Shown here piece by piece: positions 32,520 to 41,943 of a DNA stretch of 45,648 nucleotides (the stretch's first letter is position 1; each line of letters starts with the position of its first letter). The position numbers and the translations under genes are program-made. This DNA is from an uncultured Prevotellaceae bacterium (lineage in GTDB: Bacteria > Bacteroidota > Bacteroidia > Bacteroidales > Bacteroidaceae): contig CACYKX010000004.1 in NCBI GenBank assembly GCA_902775075.1, forward strand, positions 1 to 45,648, given 5' to 3'. Under the pieces are notes generated by a model. The model searched no databases. It saw only the letters and a list, made by a program, of their open reading frames with translations, and was not told where the DNA came from.

Positions 32520-33704
32520 TTATTCAACATACAGAACTAGTCCTTTCAAATATTCTCCTTCCGGATGATAGATATTGATCGGATGGTCTGCCGGCTGGTG
32601 CAACTGATGCAAGATCCTTACTTTACGATGAGCCTGTGCTGCAGCTGTAAATACGGCAGCACGGAATTGATCTTTGTTGACAGCCTGAGAGCAACTGAAT
32701 GTAAACAGAATTCCGCCACGCTTTATGGCTTGGAAACCTTTCAAATTCAATCTTGTATATCCTTTTAATGCATTTCTCAAAACAGAACGATGCTTTGCAA
32801 ATGCAGGAGGGTCCAAAACAACAAGATCATATTTGTCATCATTTGCATCAAGATATTTAAAAGCATCCTCACAGAATGCCTCATGACGCTTGTCACCAGG
32901 AAAATTAAGTTCTATGTTTTGATTTACCAGTTCGACCGCTTTGGCTGAACTATCTACAGAGTGAACTAGTTTTGCCCCACCTCTCATAGAATAAACGGAG
33001 AATCCGCCAGTATAACAGAACATATTTAGCACGCTCTTGCCTTTCGAGTATTTCTCAAGCAAAGAACGATTATCTCTCTGATCTACAAAGAATCCCGTCT
33101 TCTGACCCTTCAACCAGTCTATATGGAATTTTAGTCCGTTTTCTATTGCGATATTATCTGCATCCTTACCATATAGGAAGCCACTTTCTTCTTCTAAATC
33201 GGCCTTATATGGAAGTGTTGTTTCACTCTTATAATAGACATTCTCGATTCTGCCATCCATTACTTCGATCAAAGCCTGACAGATCTCGTTTCTATTCATA
33301 TGCATACCTACAGAATGGGCCTGCATCACAGCAGTCCTTCCATAACAGTCGATTACCAATCCTGGCAAATTGTCACCTTCCCCATGGCATAAGCGATAAG
33401 TATTATTATTGTCATTATCTGCAATACCTATTGATATGCGCATCTTCAAGGCTGACTCCAATCTGCTCTTCCAATAATCATGATCTATAACAATATCACG
33501 GAAGCTCAAGACCCTTACTGCAATTGACCCTATTTGATAATGTCCAACAGCAATAAACTCACCACTTGCTGTGATGACTCTTACAATTTCGCCTTCTTGG
33601 ATACCATCATCTTGGTGATGAATCGCTCCAGAGAAAATCCAAGGATGAAAACGCTTCAGAGATTCCTCCTTACCACGTTTTAGATATACATTCTTATATG
33701 ACAT
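32520..33704 (-). CDS. RlmI-like class I rRNA (cytosine-C5) methyltransferase
   Basis: A 394-aa SAM-dependent methyltransferase. The N-terminal PUA domain (about residues 1-75: KRGKEESLKRFHPWIFSGAI) binds RNA, followed by the EEHD-type linker and the Rossmann fold. Signatures are KTGFFVDQRDNR (near 205), VLNMFCYTGGFSV (SAM-binding motif I) and LVVLDPPAFAKHR (motif IV), then FTFSCSQAV with the likely catalytic Cys. This is the RlmI/RlmO architecture, modifying 23S rRNA, but the exact base is not determined by sequence alone. The gene lies 6 nt after the exonuclease. Confidence 0.9.
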   Translation of the reverse strand: MSYKNVYLKRGKEESLKRFHPWIFSGAIHHQDDGIQEGEIVRVITASGEFIAVGHYQIGSIAVRVLSFRDIVIDHDYWKSRLESALKMRISIGIADNDNNNTYRLCHGEGDNLPGLVIDCYGRTAVMQAHSVGMHMNRNEICQALIEVMDGRIENVYYKSETTLPYKADLEEESGFLYGKDADNIAIENGLKFHIDWLKGQKTGFFVDQRDNRSLLEKYSKGKSVLNMFCYTGGFSVYSMRGGAKLVHSVDSSAKAVELVNQNIELNFPGDKRHEAFCEDAFKYLDANDDKYDLVVLDPPAFAKHRSVLRNALKGYTRLNLKGFQAIKRGGILFTFSCSQAVNKDQFRAAVFTAAAQAHRKVRILHQLHQPADHPINIYHPEGEYLKGLVLYVE

Positions 33705-33710
33705 TTTTAT

Positions 33711-34388
33711 TTATTTTTCGGAATTATTTTCTTCGTGAGTTGCTATGTTATTATTCGAGACGACCGCAGGTTCCGGCATGACAATCAATTCATAGTCGCC
33801 TGTGGCCTCAAGCCTCTTGATTTCCTTATACAGGTTGATACAGGTCCACGCATCTGTAGCCGCATACATTTTCTGAGAGTCCTTGAGGATATCAGCGGCC
33901 CAGTTTGTTAGTCTTTGCGTCTTAGATATCTTCATACCGAAAATATTCGCATATATCTTCTGCAAACTCAAATCCTTGATACCTATCCTATTCACCATAT
34001 CTTGAATATCAATGAACCATCCCGGAACAAACGACTCCCTTTTAGACAGCCCTAAAATATCATCATGCCAAGATAATCCAATTTTTGGAATCGTGGTATC
34101 TTCCAAGAACTTCTTTATTGCTGGCGTTATACCAATTAGGTTCAGACGGAACAAGAAGCACGTATCCTTGGAACTTACCTGTAATAGAGACACTTTGAAT
34201 TGCTGTCCTTTCTTAAAAGAAGGACGAGTTTCCGTATCTACGCCTAAAATATCACACGACAATAAATATTCCACGGCTTTTTCAGCCTCTTCTTCTGTTG
34301 CTATCGTTATGATTCTACCGGGAAAGGAAACTTTCGGCAAAGTAGAAATCTTACGTTTGTCAAACCTACTATATATTTTTTTCTTCAT
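33711..34388 (-). CDS. DEDD-family 3'-5' exonuclease
   Basis: 225 aa with an RNase D/WRN-type exonuclease fold. Exo I is LGVDTETRPSF (Asp-x-Glu), Exo II includes KIGLSWHDDI, and Exo III is YAATDAW (Tyr-x3-Asp, DEDDy type), near residue 175. No HRDC domain follows, so it is not full-length RNase D; the substrate (DNA or RNA) is open. ATG 34388 (MKKKIYSRFDKRKIS) is used because the -7 element CAAAATTA (34410-34417) overlaps the ATG at 34412. It is the first gene of the leftward exo-methyltransferase-kdsB-tilS group and divergent from ftsK. Confidence 0.9.
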   Translation of the reverse strand: MKKKIYSRFDKRKISTLPKVSFPGRIITIATEEEAEKAVEYLLSCDILGVDTETRPSFKKGQQFKVSLLQVSSKDTCFLFRLNLIGITPAIKKFLEDTTIPKIGLSWHDDILGLSKRESFVPGWFIDIQDMVNRIGIKDLSLQKIYANIFGMKISKTQRLTNWAADILKDSQKMYAATDAWTCINLYKEIKRLEATGDYELIVMPEPAVVSNNNIATHEENNSEK

Positions 34389-34409
34389 GCGTTTATACCT
34401 AACAATTTG

Positions 34410-34468
34410 CAAAATTAAAAAAAAGTTACGAAAACATGGTCAAGATTCGAAGTTTTTCATTAATTTTG
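34410..34468. promoter_or_regulatory. Divergent -7 elements for the exonuclease and ftsK
   Basis: Minus strand TAATTTTG at 34410-34417 precedes the exonuclease ATG (34388); plus strand TAATTTTG at 34461-34468 precedes the ftsK ATG (34497). Both are identical matches to TAnnTTTG. -33 elements are weak on both sides. Confidence 0.5.
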
Positions 34469-34496
34469 CAGTTAATTCAAATAGAAAGACATAAGT

Positions 34497-36992
34497 ATGG
34501 CAAAGAAGAAGACAGCTCGCAAACCTAAGACACTAAGTGAAGCAGTTGGATTTCAAAATATATTCAATAGTGAGAAGACAGATTTCTTTCTCGGCGTGCT
34601 AACCATTGTGTTGGCGGTGTATTTTATCATAGCTATGATATCATACTTCAACACAGGATGTACCGACCAAAGTATTTTGGAGGATATGCGCCCTGGAGAG
34701 TGGTTGAATACGAACCAGGAATTCGCAAACTACTGCGGATCTGTCGGGGCTATCATCTCATATTTCTTTATCGCACAGAATTTCGGTATACCGGCATTTC
34801 TTATACCGATATATATGATATTAGCGGCTCTCAAACTGATGAAAGCCTATACCATAAATCTATGGAAATGGTTTTTCGGTATGATGCTCACTATGATTTG
34901 GTGTTCTGTGACCTTTGCGAAATTTCTATCTCCAATATTGGGAGATCAGGTCTATAATGCAGGTGGAAATCATGGACTTTTTATCGTTCAGACTCTTGAG
35001 AATCTCATCGGTCCTCCAGGACTTACTTTGATTCTACTAGTAACAGCTTTGGCTTTTCTTACTTATCTGACGTCGGAAACCATTACAATCGTTCGTAAAT
35101 TATTAAACCCTATTGGCTATATCAGTAATAAGGTTAAATTTACCATTACCACTCATCATGATAATGACAAAGACCCTATCTACGAAGAGCCTGACGAGTC
35201 TATAGAGCCTGAAGACGCTAAGGATTTCAACGATCCGGAACCATCTCCTGTTATCGACCTTGATGAATTGGAAAAGAATTCTACAGAGAAAGAAGACGAT
35301 AACGTTGCCGACGAAAACAATAATGCTGAGCCTTCTTTGCTTCAGACTCAGAGAGAAGCTCGTCTCAAGGCCTTAGAAGAGTCTAGTAAGAATATCGGCA
35401 TGCAGGTTTCTGTAGCAAGCGAGACTGATAAGGCAACAGGAAATACAGTCAGCGATCAAGAGGTTTTAAAGACCCCAATCAATCCAAGAGAGCCTTTTAC
35501 AAGATACAAGTTCCCTACTCTTAATCTCCTGAAGCGATATGATGAGGATGACGTCCCTTATATTGACGAAGAGGAACAAATCGCAAATAAGAACAGAATT
35601 ATTGAAGTATTAGGAAACTTTGGTGTACAGATCAAGACGATTAAGGCAACAGTCGGTCCTACCATCACCTTATATGAGATACAACCTGCTGAAGGTGTAA
35701 GGATCTCAAAGATCAAGAATCTAGAAGATGATATCGCCTTGAGTCTTGCAGCCTTAGGCATTCGTATAATCGCTCCTATTCCAGGAAAAGGAACTATCGG
35801 TATAGAAGTTCCTAATGCCAAACCGAGAATCGTAAGTATGGAGAGCATTCTGAATTCTAAGAAATTTCAGGAGACAAAGATGGAACTTCCTATCGCTTTG
35901 GGTAAAACCATCACCAATGAGGTCTTCATGGTTGACTTGGCCAAGATTCCTCACCTTCTTGTTGCTGGTGCCACAGGACAAGGTAAATCTGTCGGGCTGA
36001 ATGCTATTATTACATCTCTTCTATACAAGAAGCATCCTAATGAACTCAAGTTTGTTTTGATAGACCCTAAGAAGGTTGAGTTCTCAGTATATACTAAGAT
36101 TGCGCCACATTTCATGGCTGTTGTCGACGAAGATGATGAACCGATCATTACTGATGTTACTAAGGTGGTAAGGACCTTGAACTCATTATGTAAGTTAATG
36201 GATTCGCGTTACGATATGCTGAAACTTGCCGGTGCAAGAAATATCAAGGAATATAATGCGAAGTTTGTTAACCACCGTTTGGACCTCACAAAGGGCCACG
36301 ATTTCATGCCATATATCGTAGTCATCATCGATGAGTTTGGTGACTTGATTATGACGGCAGGTAAAGAGATCGAGTTGCCTATTGCACGTATTGCCCAGTT
36401 GGCCAGAGCCGTTGGTATACATATGGTTATTGCGACACAGCGTCCAACGACAAGCATTATTACCGGTAATATCAAGGCCAACTTCCCTGGTAGAATTGCA
36501 TTCAAGGTTAGTGCCGGTATTGATAGTAAGACCATTCTCGATAGAACTGGAGCACAACAACTCATCGGACGTGGTGATATGCTATATTTGAATGGCAACG
36601 AACCGGTACGTGTACAATGTGCATTTGTAGACACACCAGAAGTAGAAAGAATTAATGAATATATCGCAGACCAACCAGGTCCTGTAGCACCATTAGAACT
36701 TCCAGAACCAGCAGATAATGATGGAGGTTCAAATGGTTCAGGTGGTGGATTCGACACACGTAGCATGGATCCATATTTTGAAGAGGCTGCTCATGCCATC
36801 GTATTATCACAATCTGGTAGTACTAGTATGATTCAGCGCCGCTTCTCTATCGGATACAATCGTGCCGGTCGACTTATGGACCAACTTGAAGCTGCAGGAA
36901 TTGTTGGAGCTGCCCAAGGAAGTAAACCGCGTGAAGTCTTGATTGCTGATGAAAATCAGTTGAATGCGCTGATCGCACAATTACATGGATAA
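34497..36992 (+). CDS. ftsK: FtsK/SpoIIIE DNA translocase
   Basis: Septal ATP-driven pump that moves chromosomal DNA and activates dimer resolution. The 831 aa have an N-terminal membrane domain with about four helices (residues 30-200), an acidic linker (about 225-310, e.g. EEPDESIEPEDAKDF) and the RecA-like motor. The Walker A is GATGQGKSVG (near 490), followed by LIDPKKVEFSVY, and the Walker B is VIIDEFGDLI (near 610). TQRPTTSIITGNIKANFPGR is the classic signature. The C-terminal gamma winged helix (SMIQRRFSIGYNRAGRLMDQLE) reads KOPS-like sequences. The downstream lolA-like start is within or just after its stop codon. Confidence 0.96.
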   Translation: MAKKKTARKPKTLSEAVGFQNIFNSEKTDFFLGVLTIVLAVYFIIAMISYFNTGCTDQSILEDMRPGEWLNTNQEFANYCGSVGAIISYFFIAQNFGIPAFLIPIYMILAALKLMKAYTINLWKWFFGMMLTMIWCSVTFAKFLSPILGDQVYNAGGNHGLFIVQTLENLIGPPGLTLILLVTALAFLTYLTSETITIVRKLLNPIGYISNKVKFTITTHHDNDKDPIYEEPDESIEPEDAKDFNDPEPSPVIDLDELEKNSTEKEDDNVADENNNAEPSLLQTQREARLKALEESSKNIGMQVSVASETDKATGNTVSDQEVLKTPINPREPFTRYKFPTLNLLKRYDEDDVPYIDEEEQIANKNRIIEVLGNFGVQIKTIKATVGPTITLYEIQPAEGVRISKIKNLEDDIALSLAALGIRIIAPIPGKGTIGIEVPNAKPRIVSMESILNSKKFQETKMELPIALGKTITNEVFMVDLAKIPHLLVAGATGQGKSVGLNAIITSLLYKKHPNELKFVLIDPKKVEFSVYTKIAPHFMAVVDEDDEPIITDVTKVVRTLNSLCKLMDSRYDMLKLAGARNIKEYNAKFVNHRLDLTKGHDFMPYIVVIIDEFGDLIMTAGKEIELPIARIAQLARAVGIHMVIATQRPTTSIITGNIKANFPGRIAFKVSAGIDSKTILDRTGAQQLIGRGDMLYLNGNEPVRVQCAFVDTPEVERINEYIADQPGPVAPLELPEPADNDGGSNGSGGGFDTRSMDPYFEEAAHAIVLSQSGSTSMIQRRFSIGYNRAGRLMDQLEAAGIVGAAQGSKPREVLIADENQLNALIAQLHG

Positions 36993-36993
36993 T

Positions 36994-37596
36994 ATGAAGA
37001 AGTATTTATTATTAATCATGTTTGCAGTTGCGGGTCTTTCGACTTATGCACAAACTGCAACTCAGATTTTAAACAAGACAGCGTCTGTTGTCGGACGTAA
37101 AGGAGGAGCTTCGGCTAATTTTAAAATCTCATCATCTAAGTTTGGCTCTACTTCAGGCTCTATAGCGATTAAAGGTAATAAATTTACGGCTCACACCCCT
37201 CAAGCTATTGTATGGTTTGACGGTAAAACACAATGGAGCTATATAAAGAAGACTCAAGAAGTGAATATAACCAATCCTGATCAGGCTAAACAGATGTCAA
37301 TGAATCCATATACTTTCATTAACATCTACAAGACAGGATACCGTACAAATATCACTTCTAAGTCTGGTTCCAACTACACCATTCGCTTGTATGCCTATAA
37401 TCAGAAGCGCACCGTTCAGGAAATGTATATTACGATCAACAAGAAGACATACATCCCTTCTCAGGTGAAGATGCGTCAAGGAAACAGTTGGAGCACAATC
37501 AACGTAAGTAATTTCAAAGCTAAGAATCAACCAAACTCAATATTTACATTCAATGCTAAAGATTGCCCTCAAGCAGAGGTTATCGATTTACGCTGA
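36994..37596 (+). CDS. LolA-like outer-membrane lipoprotein carrier
   Basis: A 200-aa periplasmic protein with signal peptide MKKYLLLIMFAVAGLSTYA. The mature part has the LolA fold pattern: ATQILNKTASVVGRKGGASA at its start, then alternating beta strands (SIAIKGNKFTAH, AIVWFDGKTQWSYI, EVNITNPD) and NPYTFINIY. It should ferry lipoproteins from the inner to the outer membrane, although some Bacteroidota relatives are only LolA-like. ATG 36994 follows the ftsK stop by 1 nt; ATG 36985 overlaps ftsK by 8 nt. It always or nearly always follows ftsK in this group, by my recollection. Its 3' end overlaps the next gene by 44 nt. Confidence 0.88.
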   Translation: MKKYLLLIMFAVAGLSTYAQTATQILNKTASVVGRKGGASANFKISSSKFGSTSGSIAIKGNKFTAHTPQAIVWFDGKTQWSYIKKTQEVNITNPDQAKQMSMNPYTFINIYKTGYRTNITSKSGSNYTIRLYAYNQKRTVQEMYITINKKTYIPSQVKMRQGNSWSTINVSNFKAKNQPNSIFTFNAKDCPQAEVIDLR

Positions 37597-39088
37597 CTTA
37601 AGAAAGCAACGTCGACTAGCCACTAAAAGAAGTCTATTTTACGGTAAGAATAAGGCTGCCAAGATTGGTATCTATATCTTAGGTACCATCTTAGCAGCGT
37701 ATTTACTCATTGGAGCAATATCATTTGCTCTTGCCATAAAGAAGGAGCCCAATCCTTCTGCAGAAATTCTATCGCTTTGGCCTTTTATCTTCGCTATTGA
37801 TTTCCTCGTCAGGTTTATTGGTCAGCAAACACCGGCCCAGATGATTAAACCATACATTCTTCTTCCCATACCAAGGAAAGTATGTATAGAGAGTTTTCTG
37901 TTAAGTTCTATATTTACAGAAGGCAATTTCATTTGGCATCTGTTTTTTGTTCCATTAGCAATCATGTCTGTATTTCCGACAGAAGGTATCCTTACCACAA
38001 TTCTATTTTTAGTGATTTATCAAATCATTATCTGGATATCTTCACAGTTGTATCTACTCACTCGTACAAGAATCAACGATCACATGTTATGGTGGTGCAT
38101 ACCAATAGTCTTCTTTGCTATTATAGCCCTACCTATCTATTACGACGGTACGATAAATTTCGACAGGATCTTTGATTTTTACGAGAGTCAGGCCGACAAT
38201 ATCACAAAGGGAGATCTCCTATATGTAGCCCTTATGCCAGCAATTCTTGTAATCTTGTTCTTTGTAAACAGAAAAGAACAAGAACAACATGTGATGGCAG
38301 AACTTTCTAAGAAGCATGCCACAACGTCTATCAAGAGCATTAGCAAATTTAGTTTCTTCGATCGTTTCGGAAAGATCGGCGAATACATGAAATTAGATAT
38401 CAAGCTCATGTTGAGAAATAAGCATCCTCGCAAAATGCTGATGTTTACTGTATCTTATGTCGTTATCATATGTGGATTCTATACCTTTATCATGGACAAC
38501 GGAGAAGGTATGTCAAACACCTTCAATTCCAACTTATGGTGTATGATATCATTCCTTATGATCGGTACAAGTTTTGCCCAACGCATCATGTGCTATGAAG
38601 GAAACTATATTGACTTTTTGATGATACACAAGGATGATATTTTTTCACTCCTTTGTGCCAAATACTATATTTATATATTGCTCACCATATTTCCTCTGAT
38701 ATTCTCTATAATAGCGATTATCCTTGGGAAATGGAATATACTAATGGTCTTAGCATATTTCATCTATACCATAGGGCCACTATATATTATCGTCCTTCAT
38801 GCAGCAATCTTCAACGAACAAACAATTCCACTTGACGCAAAAATCACAACACATACAAATACAGATTTCAATTATGTGATGATGCTGATGACCATCTTGA
38901 TCATGGTTATTCCCGGAATAATCATAAGTTTGATTACCCTGATATTTACAGAAAACGTAGCATATCTTGTAATGATCGCCTTATGTGCTCCTATTCTTCT
39001 CACCCACAGATGGTGGATAAGAAGAATATATTCAATAATGATGAAAAAGAAATATCATCATTTAGAGAGTTTCAGAAGTTCACGATAG
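37553..39088 (+). CDS. ABC-type permease-like membrane protein (DUF5687-like)
   Basis: A 511-aa polytopic protein with about ten to twelve hydrophobic segments. The N-terminal basic region (YADLRKQRRLATKRSLFYGKN) and the central KLDIKLMLRNKHPRKMLMF are like the DUF5687 family, thought to be ABC transporter permeases that work with a separate ATPase. No ATPase gene follows here; the next gene, maf, is convergent. The first 15 codons overlap the 3' end of the LolA-like gene in another frame, and the basic N terminus fits the family, so the overlap is probably genuine. Its 3' end overlaps maf by 31 bp. Confidence 0.78.
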   Translation: MLKIALKQRLSIYADLRKQRRLATKRSLFYGKNKAAKIGIYILGTILAAYLLIGAISFALAIKKEPNPSAEILSLWPFIFAIDFLVRFIGQQTPAQMIKPYILLPIPRKVCIESFLLSSIFTEGNFIWHLFFVPLAIMSVFPTEGILTTILFLVIYQIIIWISSQLYLLTRTRINDHMLWWCIPIVFFAIIALPIYYDGTINFDRIFDFYESQADNITKGDLLYVALMPAILVILFFVNRKEQEQHVMAELSKKHATTSIKSISKFSFFDRFGKIGEYMKLDIKLMLRNKHPRKMLMFTVSYVVIICGFYTFIMDNGEGMSNTFNSNLWCMISFLMIGTSFAQRIMCYEGNYIDFLMIHKDDIFSLLCAKYYIYILLTIFPLIFSIIAIILGKWNILMVLAYFIYTIGPLYIIVLHAAIFNEQTIPLDAKITTHTNTDFNYVMMLMTILIMVIPGIIISLITLIFTENVAYLVMIALCAPILLTHRWWIRRIYSIMMKKKYHHLESFRSSR

Positions 39089-39648
39089 ATTCGCTGAACA
39101 GGAAGTCCCATAACATTATAATAACTTCCATCAAGACCGGTGCATCCGATATATCCAATCCATTCCTGGATACCGTATGCGCCGGCTTTGTCGAATGGCT
39201 TGTAGGTTGCAATATAATAGTTTATCTCATCATCAGTCAACTCCTTGAACGATACATGAGTTGTAACCGAGAAATGAACTTGTTCCTTTAATGTCGTAAT
39301 ACAAACACCAGTAGTAACCTGATGCGATTTATTGCTCAGTTTTCTCAACATCCTTTGTGCATCTTCCGCATCATGAGGTTTTCCCATAATTTCGTTCTCA
39401 CAGATTACAACAGTATCAGCCGTAATGACGACATCGTTTTCCCTTATCAAACCCTTATAGGCCTCCGCTTTTTTCTGAGAGATATACTCGGAAACTTCCA
39501 TTGCCGGCAAGTTTTCTGGATAAGATTCGTCAATATCGGGCAGAACTTTCACCTCGAAATCCAAATCCAAGCCTGCAAGCAACTCTTTTCTTCGTGGAGA
39601 ATTACTTGCCAATATCACGTGTTTACCATCCAAAAGCTTTTGCATCAC
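39058..39648 (-). CDS. maf: Maf-family nucleoside triphosphate pyrophosphatase
   Basis: Hydrolyses non-canonical or excess nucleotides (dTTP/UTP type) to monophosphate and pyrophosphate. The 196 aa start with [14 protein letters not shown] (residues 11-24), the Maf signature, followed by [27 protein letters not shown] (catalytic Asp) and [28 protein letters not shown] closes the fold and, with the SPRR start, fits the dTTPase/UTPase (YhdE) subgroup. It overlaps kdsC by 26 nt and is the last gene of the DUF2520-kdsC-maf operon. Confidence 0.94.
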   Translation of the reverse strand: MMQKLLDGKHVILASNSPRRKELLAGLDLDFEVKVLPDIDESYPENLPAMEVSEYISQKKAEAYKGLIRENDVVITADTVVICENEIMGKPHDAEDAQRMLRKLSNKSHQVTTGVCITTLKEQVHFSVTTHVSFKELTDDEINYYIATYKPFDKAGAYGIQEWIGYIGCTGLDGSYYNVMGLPVQRIYRELLKLSK

Positions 39649-40141
39649 TCAACCATTTTTCTTGTGTTCTTAGTACCTGTTCTATAATGTCTCTGCCACA
39701 TCCCATTCCACCGGCTTTATCACTAATATACAAGGATATAGACTTAATATCCGGACAAGCGTCCGCCGGACAACATGGACATCCACATTGCTTCATCACT
39801 TCATAATCTGGAATATCATCTCCTACATATATAATCTCATCATCTTTAAGATTATATTTCTCTAGAAAACCCTGATAAATTTTAATCTTTACAGCAGCCT
39901 TCATGTAGATATCCTCTACTCCCAATCCCTCATATCTCTTTCGGATAGCATTGGTGTTGGCACCAGTAAGAATCGCTATTCTCAACCCCATCTTCTGTGC
40001 GAGTTGAATGGCATATCCGTCTTTGATATTAACGGTACGTAAAGGCTCTCCTTCACTGGATAGAGTTATAGTCTCACACGACAACACCCCATCTACGTCA
40101 AAGATGATAGCCTTGATTTTCTTTAAGTCGTAATTTATCAT
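39623..40141 (-). CDS. kdsC: Kdo-8-phosphate phosphatase (HAD, KdsC type)
   Basis: Dephosphorylates 3-deoxy-manno-octulosonate 8-phosphate in LPS core synthesis. At 172 aa it is the capless C0 HAD form. Motif I is [10 protein letters not shown] (Asp nucleophile near 15 and acid/base Asp +2), motif II ILTGAN, motif III lysine in [10 protein letters not shown] and motif [14 protein letters not shown]. The C-terminal [14 protein letters not shown] tail is typical. Four cysteines in [11 protein letters not shown] are a notable local cluster. It overlaps the upstream DUF2520 gene by 4 nt and maf by 26 nt. Confidence 0.92.
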   Translation of the reverse strand: MINYDLKKIKAIIFDVDGVLSCETITLSSEGEPLRTVNIKDGYAIQLAQKMGLRIAILTGANTNAIRKRYEGLGVEDIYMKAAVKIKIYQGFLEKYNLKDDEIIYVGDDIPDYEVMKQCGCPCCPADACPDIKSISLYISDKAGGMGCGRDIIEQVLRTQEKWLSDAKAFGW

Positions 40142-40920
40142 TTTTCTTTCAATTTACTTAAATGATGTATACTTTTAGACATCTTCTCATAAATATCCTT
40201 TAACTCTATATCGTCATCCAATAGTTGAGCCTGTTTACGAATAATATTCTCGTCATATCTTACGGCCGGTCCTGTCTGTGCGTCTACGGGATTCATCACA
40301 TGCACTTTGCCTGCTGTCTCATCAATTAATGGCAGCATGACGTCAAACGGAATATTATGCTTCTTTAGAATCTCATGAGACAAGGCATAACAATGATTGA
40401 CAAAATTACAGGCGAAAACAGCCGAGAGATGCAAATATTTTCGATCGTCTGTCGACATATTGAAGATGCGGTCGGAAATTGAGCCAGCCAGTTCTTCGAT
40501 CATCGTTTTTGATTCTTTGTCGTTTGATTCCAAGAAACACGGAATAGACGAAAAGTCGACTCTTTTCTCTTTCGAAAAGCTCTGCATAGGATACAAAACC
40601 CCATAATGTTTTACTTTGCCCTTAAAGATATCCATAGGCATAGAACCTGCCGTATGAATGAACACCTTATCTTCTACAAGACCACCTAACTGAGATATCA
40701 AATCCGCTAACACACTATCCTTCACGGAAAAGATATAAGCATCGGCATCTTTGCGAACAGAAGCAATATGATTGGTCGGTTCTGCTTGAATCTTACAAGC
40801 CAGCGTCTCCGCCGATTCCATCGTTCTGCTATAAACCTGTAATATTTTATGCCCAGCCGCAAAGAGCGAATATCCTAAATTTGTGGCGAGATTACCTGCA
40901 CCAATTAAAATTATTTTCAT
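40138..40920 (-). CDS. Rossmann-like and DUF2520 domain protein
   Basis: A 260-aa probable NAD(P)-dependent oxidoreductase of unknown substrate. The N-terminal Rossmann loop is [13 protein letters not shown] (residues 4-16). [13 protein letters not shown] and [13 protein letters not shown] lead into a helical DUF2520 domain related to that of ketopantoate or pyrroline-5-carboxylate reductases ([17 protein letters not shown]). The glycine-rich loop directly after the first Met fixes the start at 40920. That puts the promoter -7 element only 7 nt upstream, so the mRNA has little or no leader. It is the first gene of the operon with kdsC and maf. Confidence 0.88.
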   Translation of the reverse strand: MKIILIGAGNLATNLGYSLFAAGHKILQVYSRTMESAETLACKIQAEPTNHIASVRKDADAYIFSVKDSVLADLISQLGGLVEDKVFIHTAGSMPMDIFKGKVKHYGVLYPMQSFSKEKRVDFSSIPCFLESNDKESKTMIEELAGSISDRIFNMSTDDRKYLHLSAVFACNFVNHCYALSHEILKKHNIPFDVMLPLIDETAGKVHVMNPVDAQTGPAVRYDENIIRKQAQLLDDDIELKDIYEKMSKSIHHLSKLKEK

Positions 40921-40927
40921 ATTGCTG

Positions 40928-40959
40928 CAAAGTTAATATATTTTTGCTATATTTGCAAT
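40928..40959 (-). promoter_or_regulatory. Promoter of the DUF2520-kdsC-maf operon
   Basis: Minus strand: ATTG (40956-40959), 20 nt, TAACTTTG (40928-40935). Only 7 nt separate the -7 element from ATG 40920, predicting a leaderless or nearly leaderless message. The -33 element lies between the -7 element and ATG of the divergent gene. Confidence 0.65.
40948..40955 (+). promoter_or_regulatory. Promoter of the FemAB-like gene (-7)
   Basis: TATATTTG fits TAnnTTTG and ends 4 nt before ATG 40960. Transcription would begin at about the A of that ATG, implying a leaderless mRNA or a start at the in-frame ATG 41011. Confidence 0.55.
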
Positions 40960-41937
40960 ATGTCTTCTATTAATATAAGAATAATTGACAGAAGTGAAGA
41001 TTTGCCAGACATGAAATCTTGCAATTTCTTCCATAGTCCTGAGTTGTTCAAGATCATAGAGCAAACCCCAGGGAGTTATCCTTATATGGTAATAGCTACA
41101 GACGAAAACGGGAAAGTTGTCGCGCATATGCTCTCAACGCTCCGTCGCCGAGGCAGTTGGCTTCCTCCCTATTTATACACCCAAGGGAGAGTTTACGGAG
41201 AAGGGGAATATGATGATCTTAATCATAAAGAAGAGTTGTTTGGTAGGATGCTAAAGGCTCTGACCCACAAACTAGACCGTTCGCTATGCCTGTTCATTGA
41301 ATTTTCTGATATTAGTGAGAAGATGTTCGGCTATCAGCATTTTCGCAACAATGGTTTTTTCCCTCTACTATGGCAGGAAATCCACAACTCTCTACATAGC
41401 AGGAAACCGGAAGAACGCTTATGTCTGCGTACCCGAAACATCATACGTAAATCCTATAAATCAGGCATAATAACGCGAGAAGCCGAAACAATAGAAGAAG
41501 TGAAGAATTTCTATAAAATGTTGCGAGGATTCTATCGAATGAAATTACGTCGACTAATACCTCCATACCAGCAATTTCTGAAACTTAGCGAGATAGACAA
41601 GGCCAAGATTCTTATTACAATCTATAAAAATAAGATTATCGGAGGATGTGCCTGTATCTATAGCGAGGAAAATGCATACTTATGGTATCTCGCATCCAAA
41701 GCCAAATCGCACCCTATCCTGCATCCTAAGACGCTTACGGTATGGTATGCCATTCGATATGCTTACGAGCATCATTATGCACACATCTCGTTCATGGATG
41801 TAGGATTACCATGGAAGAAGAATCCATTTCGCAATTTTATATTAAGTTTTGGCGGGAAACCCGTTGCCAAATACAGATGGTTTCATTTCTCTATCCCATT
41901 CATCAATCAGATATTGTCATGGTTCTATCGAGAATAA
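40960..41937 (+). CDS. FemAB/GNAT-like acyltransferase family protein
   Basis: 325 aa, soluble. It has a double-GNAT-like layout as in FemAB or lipid II aminoacyl transferases. The N-terminal half has FFHSPELFKIIEQTPGSYPY and VVAHMLSTLRRRGSWLPPYL, and the middle has LRTRNIIRKSYKSGI followed by a helical AETIEEVKNFYKML. The second half includes IIGGCACIYSEENAYLWYLASK and FMDVGLPWKKNPFRNFILSFGGKP. Similar proteins in Bacteroidota sit near surface-glycan genes and may transfer acyl or aminoacyl groups; the substrate is unknown. Start 40960 is 4 nt after a -7 element; ATG 41011 is possible if the message is not leaderless. Confidence 0.78.
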   Translation: MSSINIRIIDRSEDLPDMKSCNFFHSPELFKIIEQTPGSYPYMVIATDENGKVVAHMLSTLRRRGSWLPPYLYTQGRVYGEGEYDDLNHKEELFGRMLKALTHKLDRSLCLFIEFSDISEKMFGYQHFRNNGFFPLLWQEIHNSLHSRKPEERLCLRTRNIIRKSYKSGIITREAETIEEVKNFYKMLRGFYRMKLRRLIPPYQQFLKLSEIDKAKILITIYKNKIIGGCACIYSEENAYLWYLASKAKSHPILHPKTLTVWYAIRYAYEHHYAHISFMDVGLPWKKNPFRNFILSFGGKPVAKYRWFHFSIPFINQILSWFYRE

Positions 41938-41943
41938 GAGTAC

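Noticed and set aside
36209..36766. 185-codon minus-strand frame within ftsK
   Set aside because: Antisense shadow of the conserved motor domain; no family features and no promoter.
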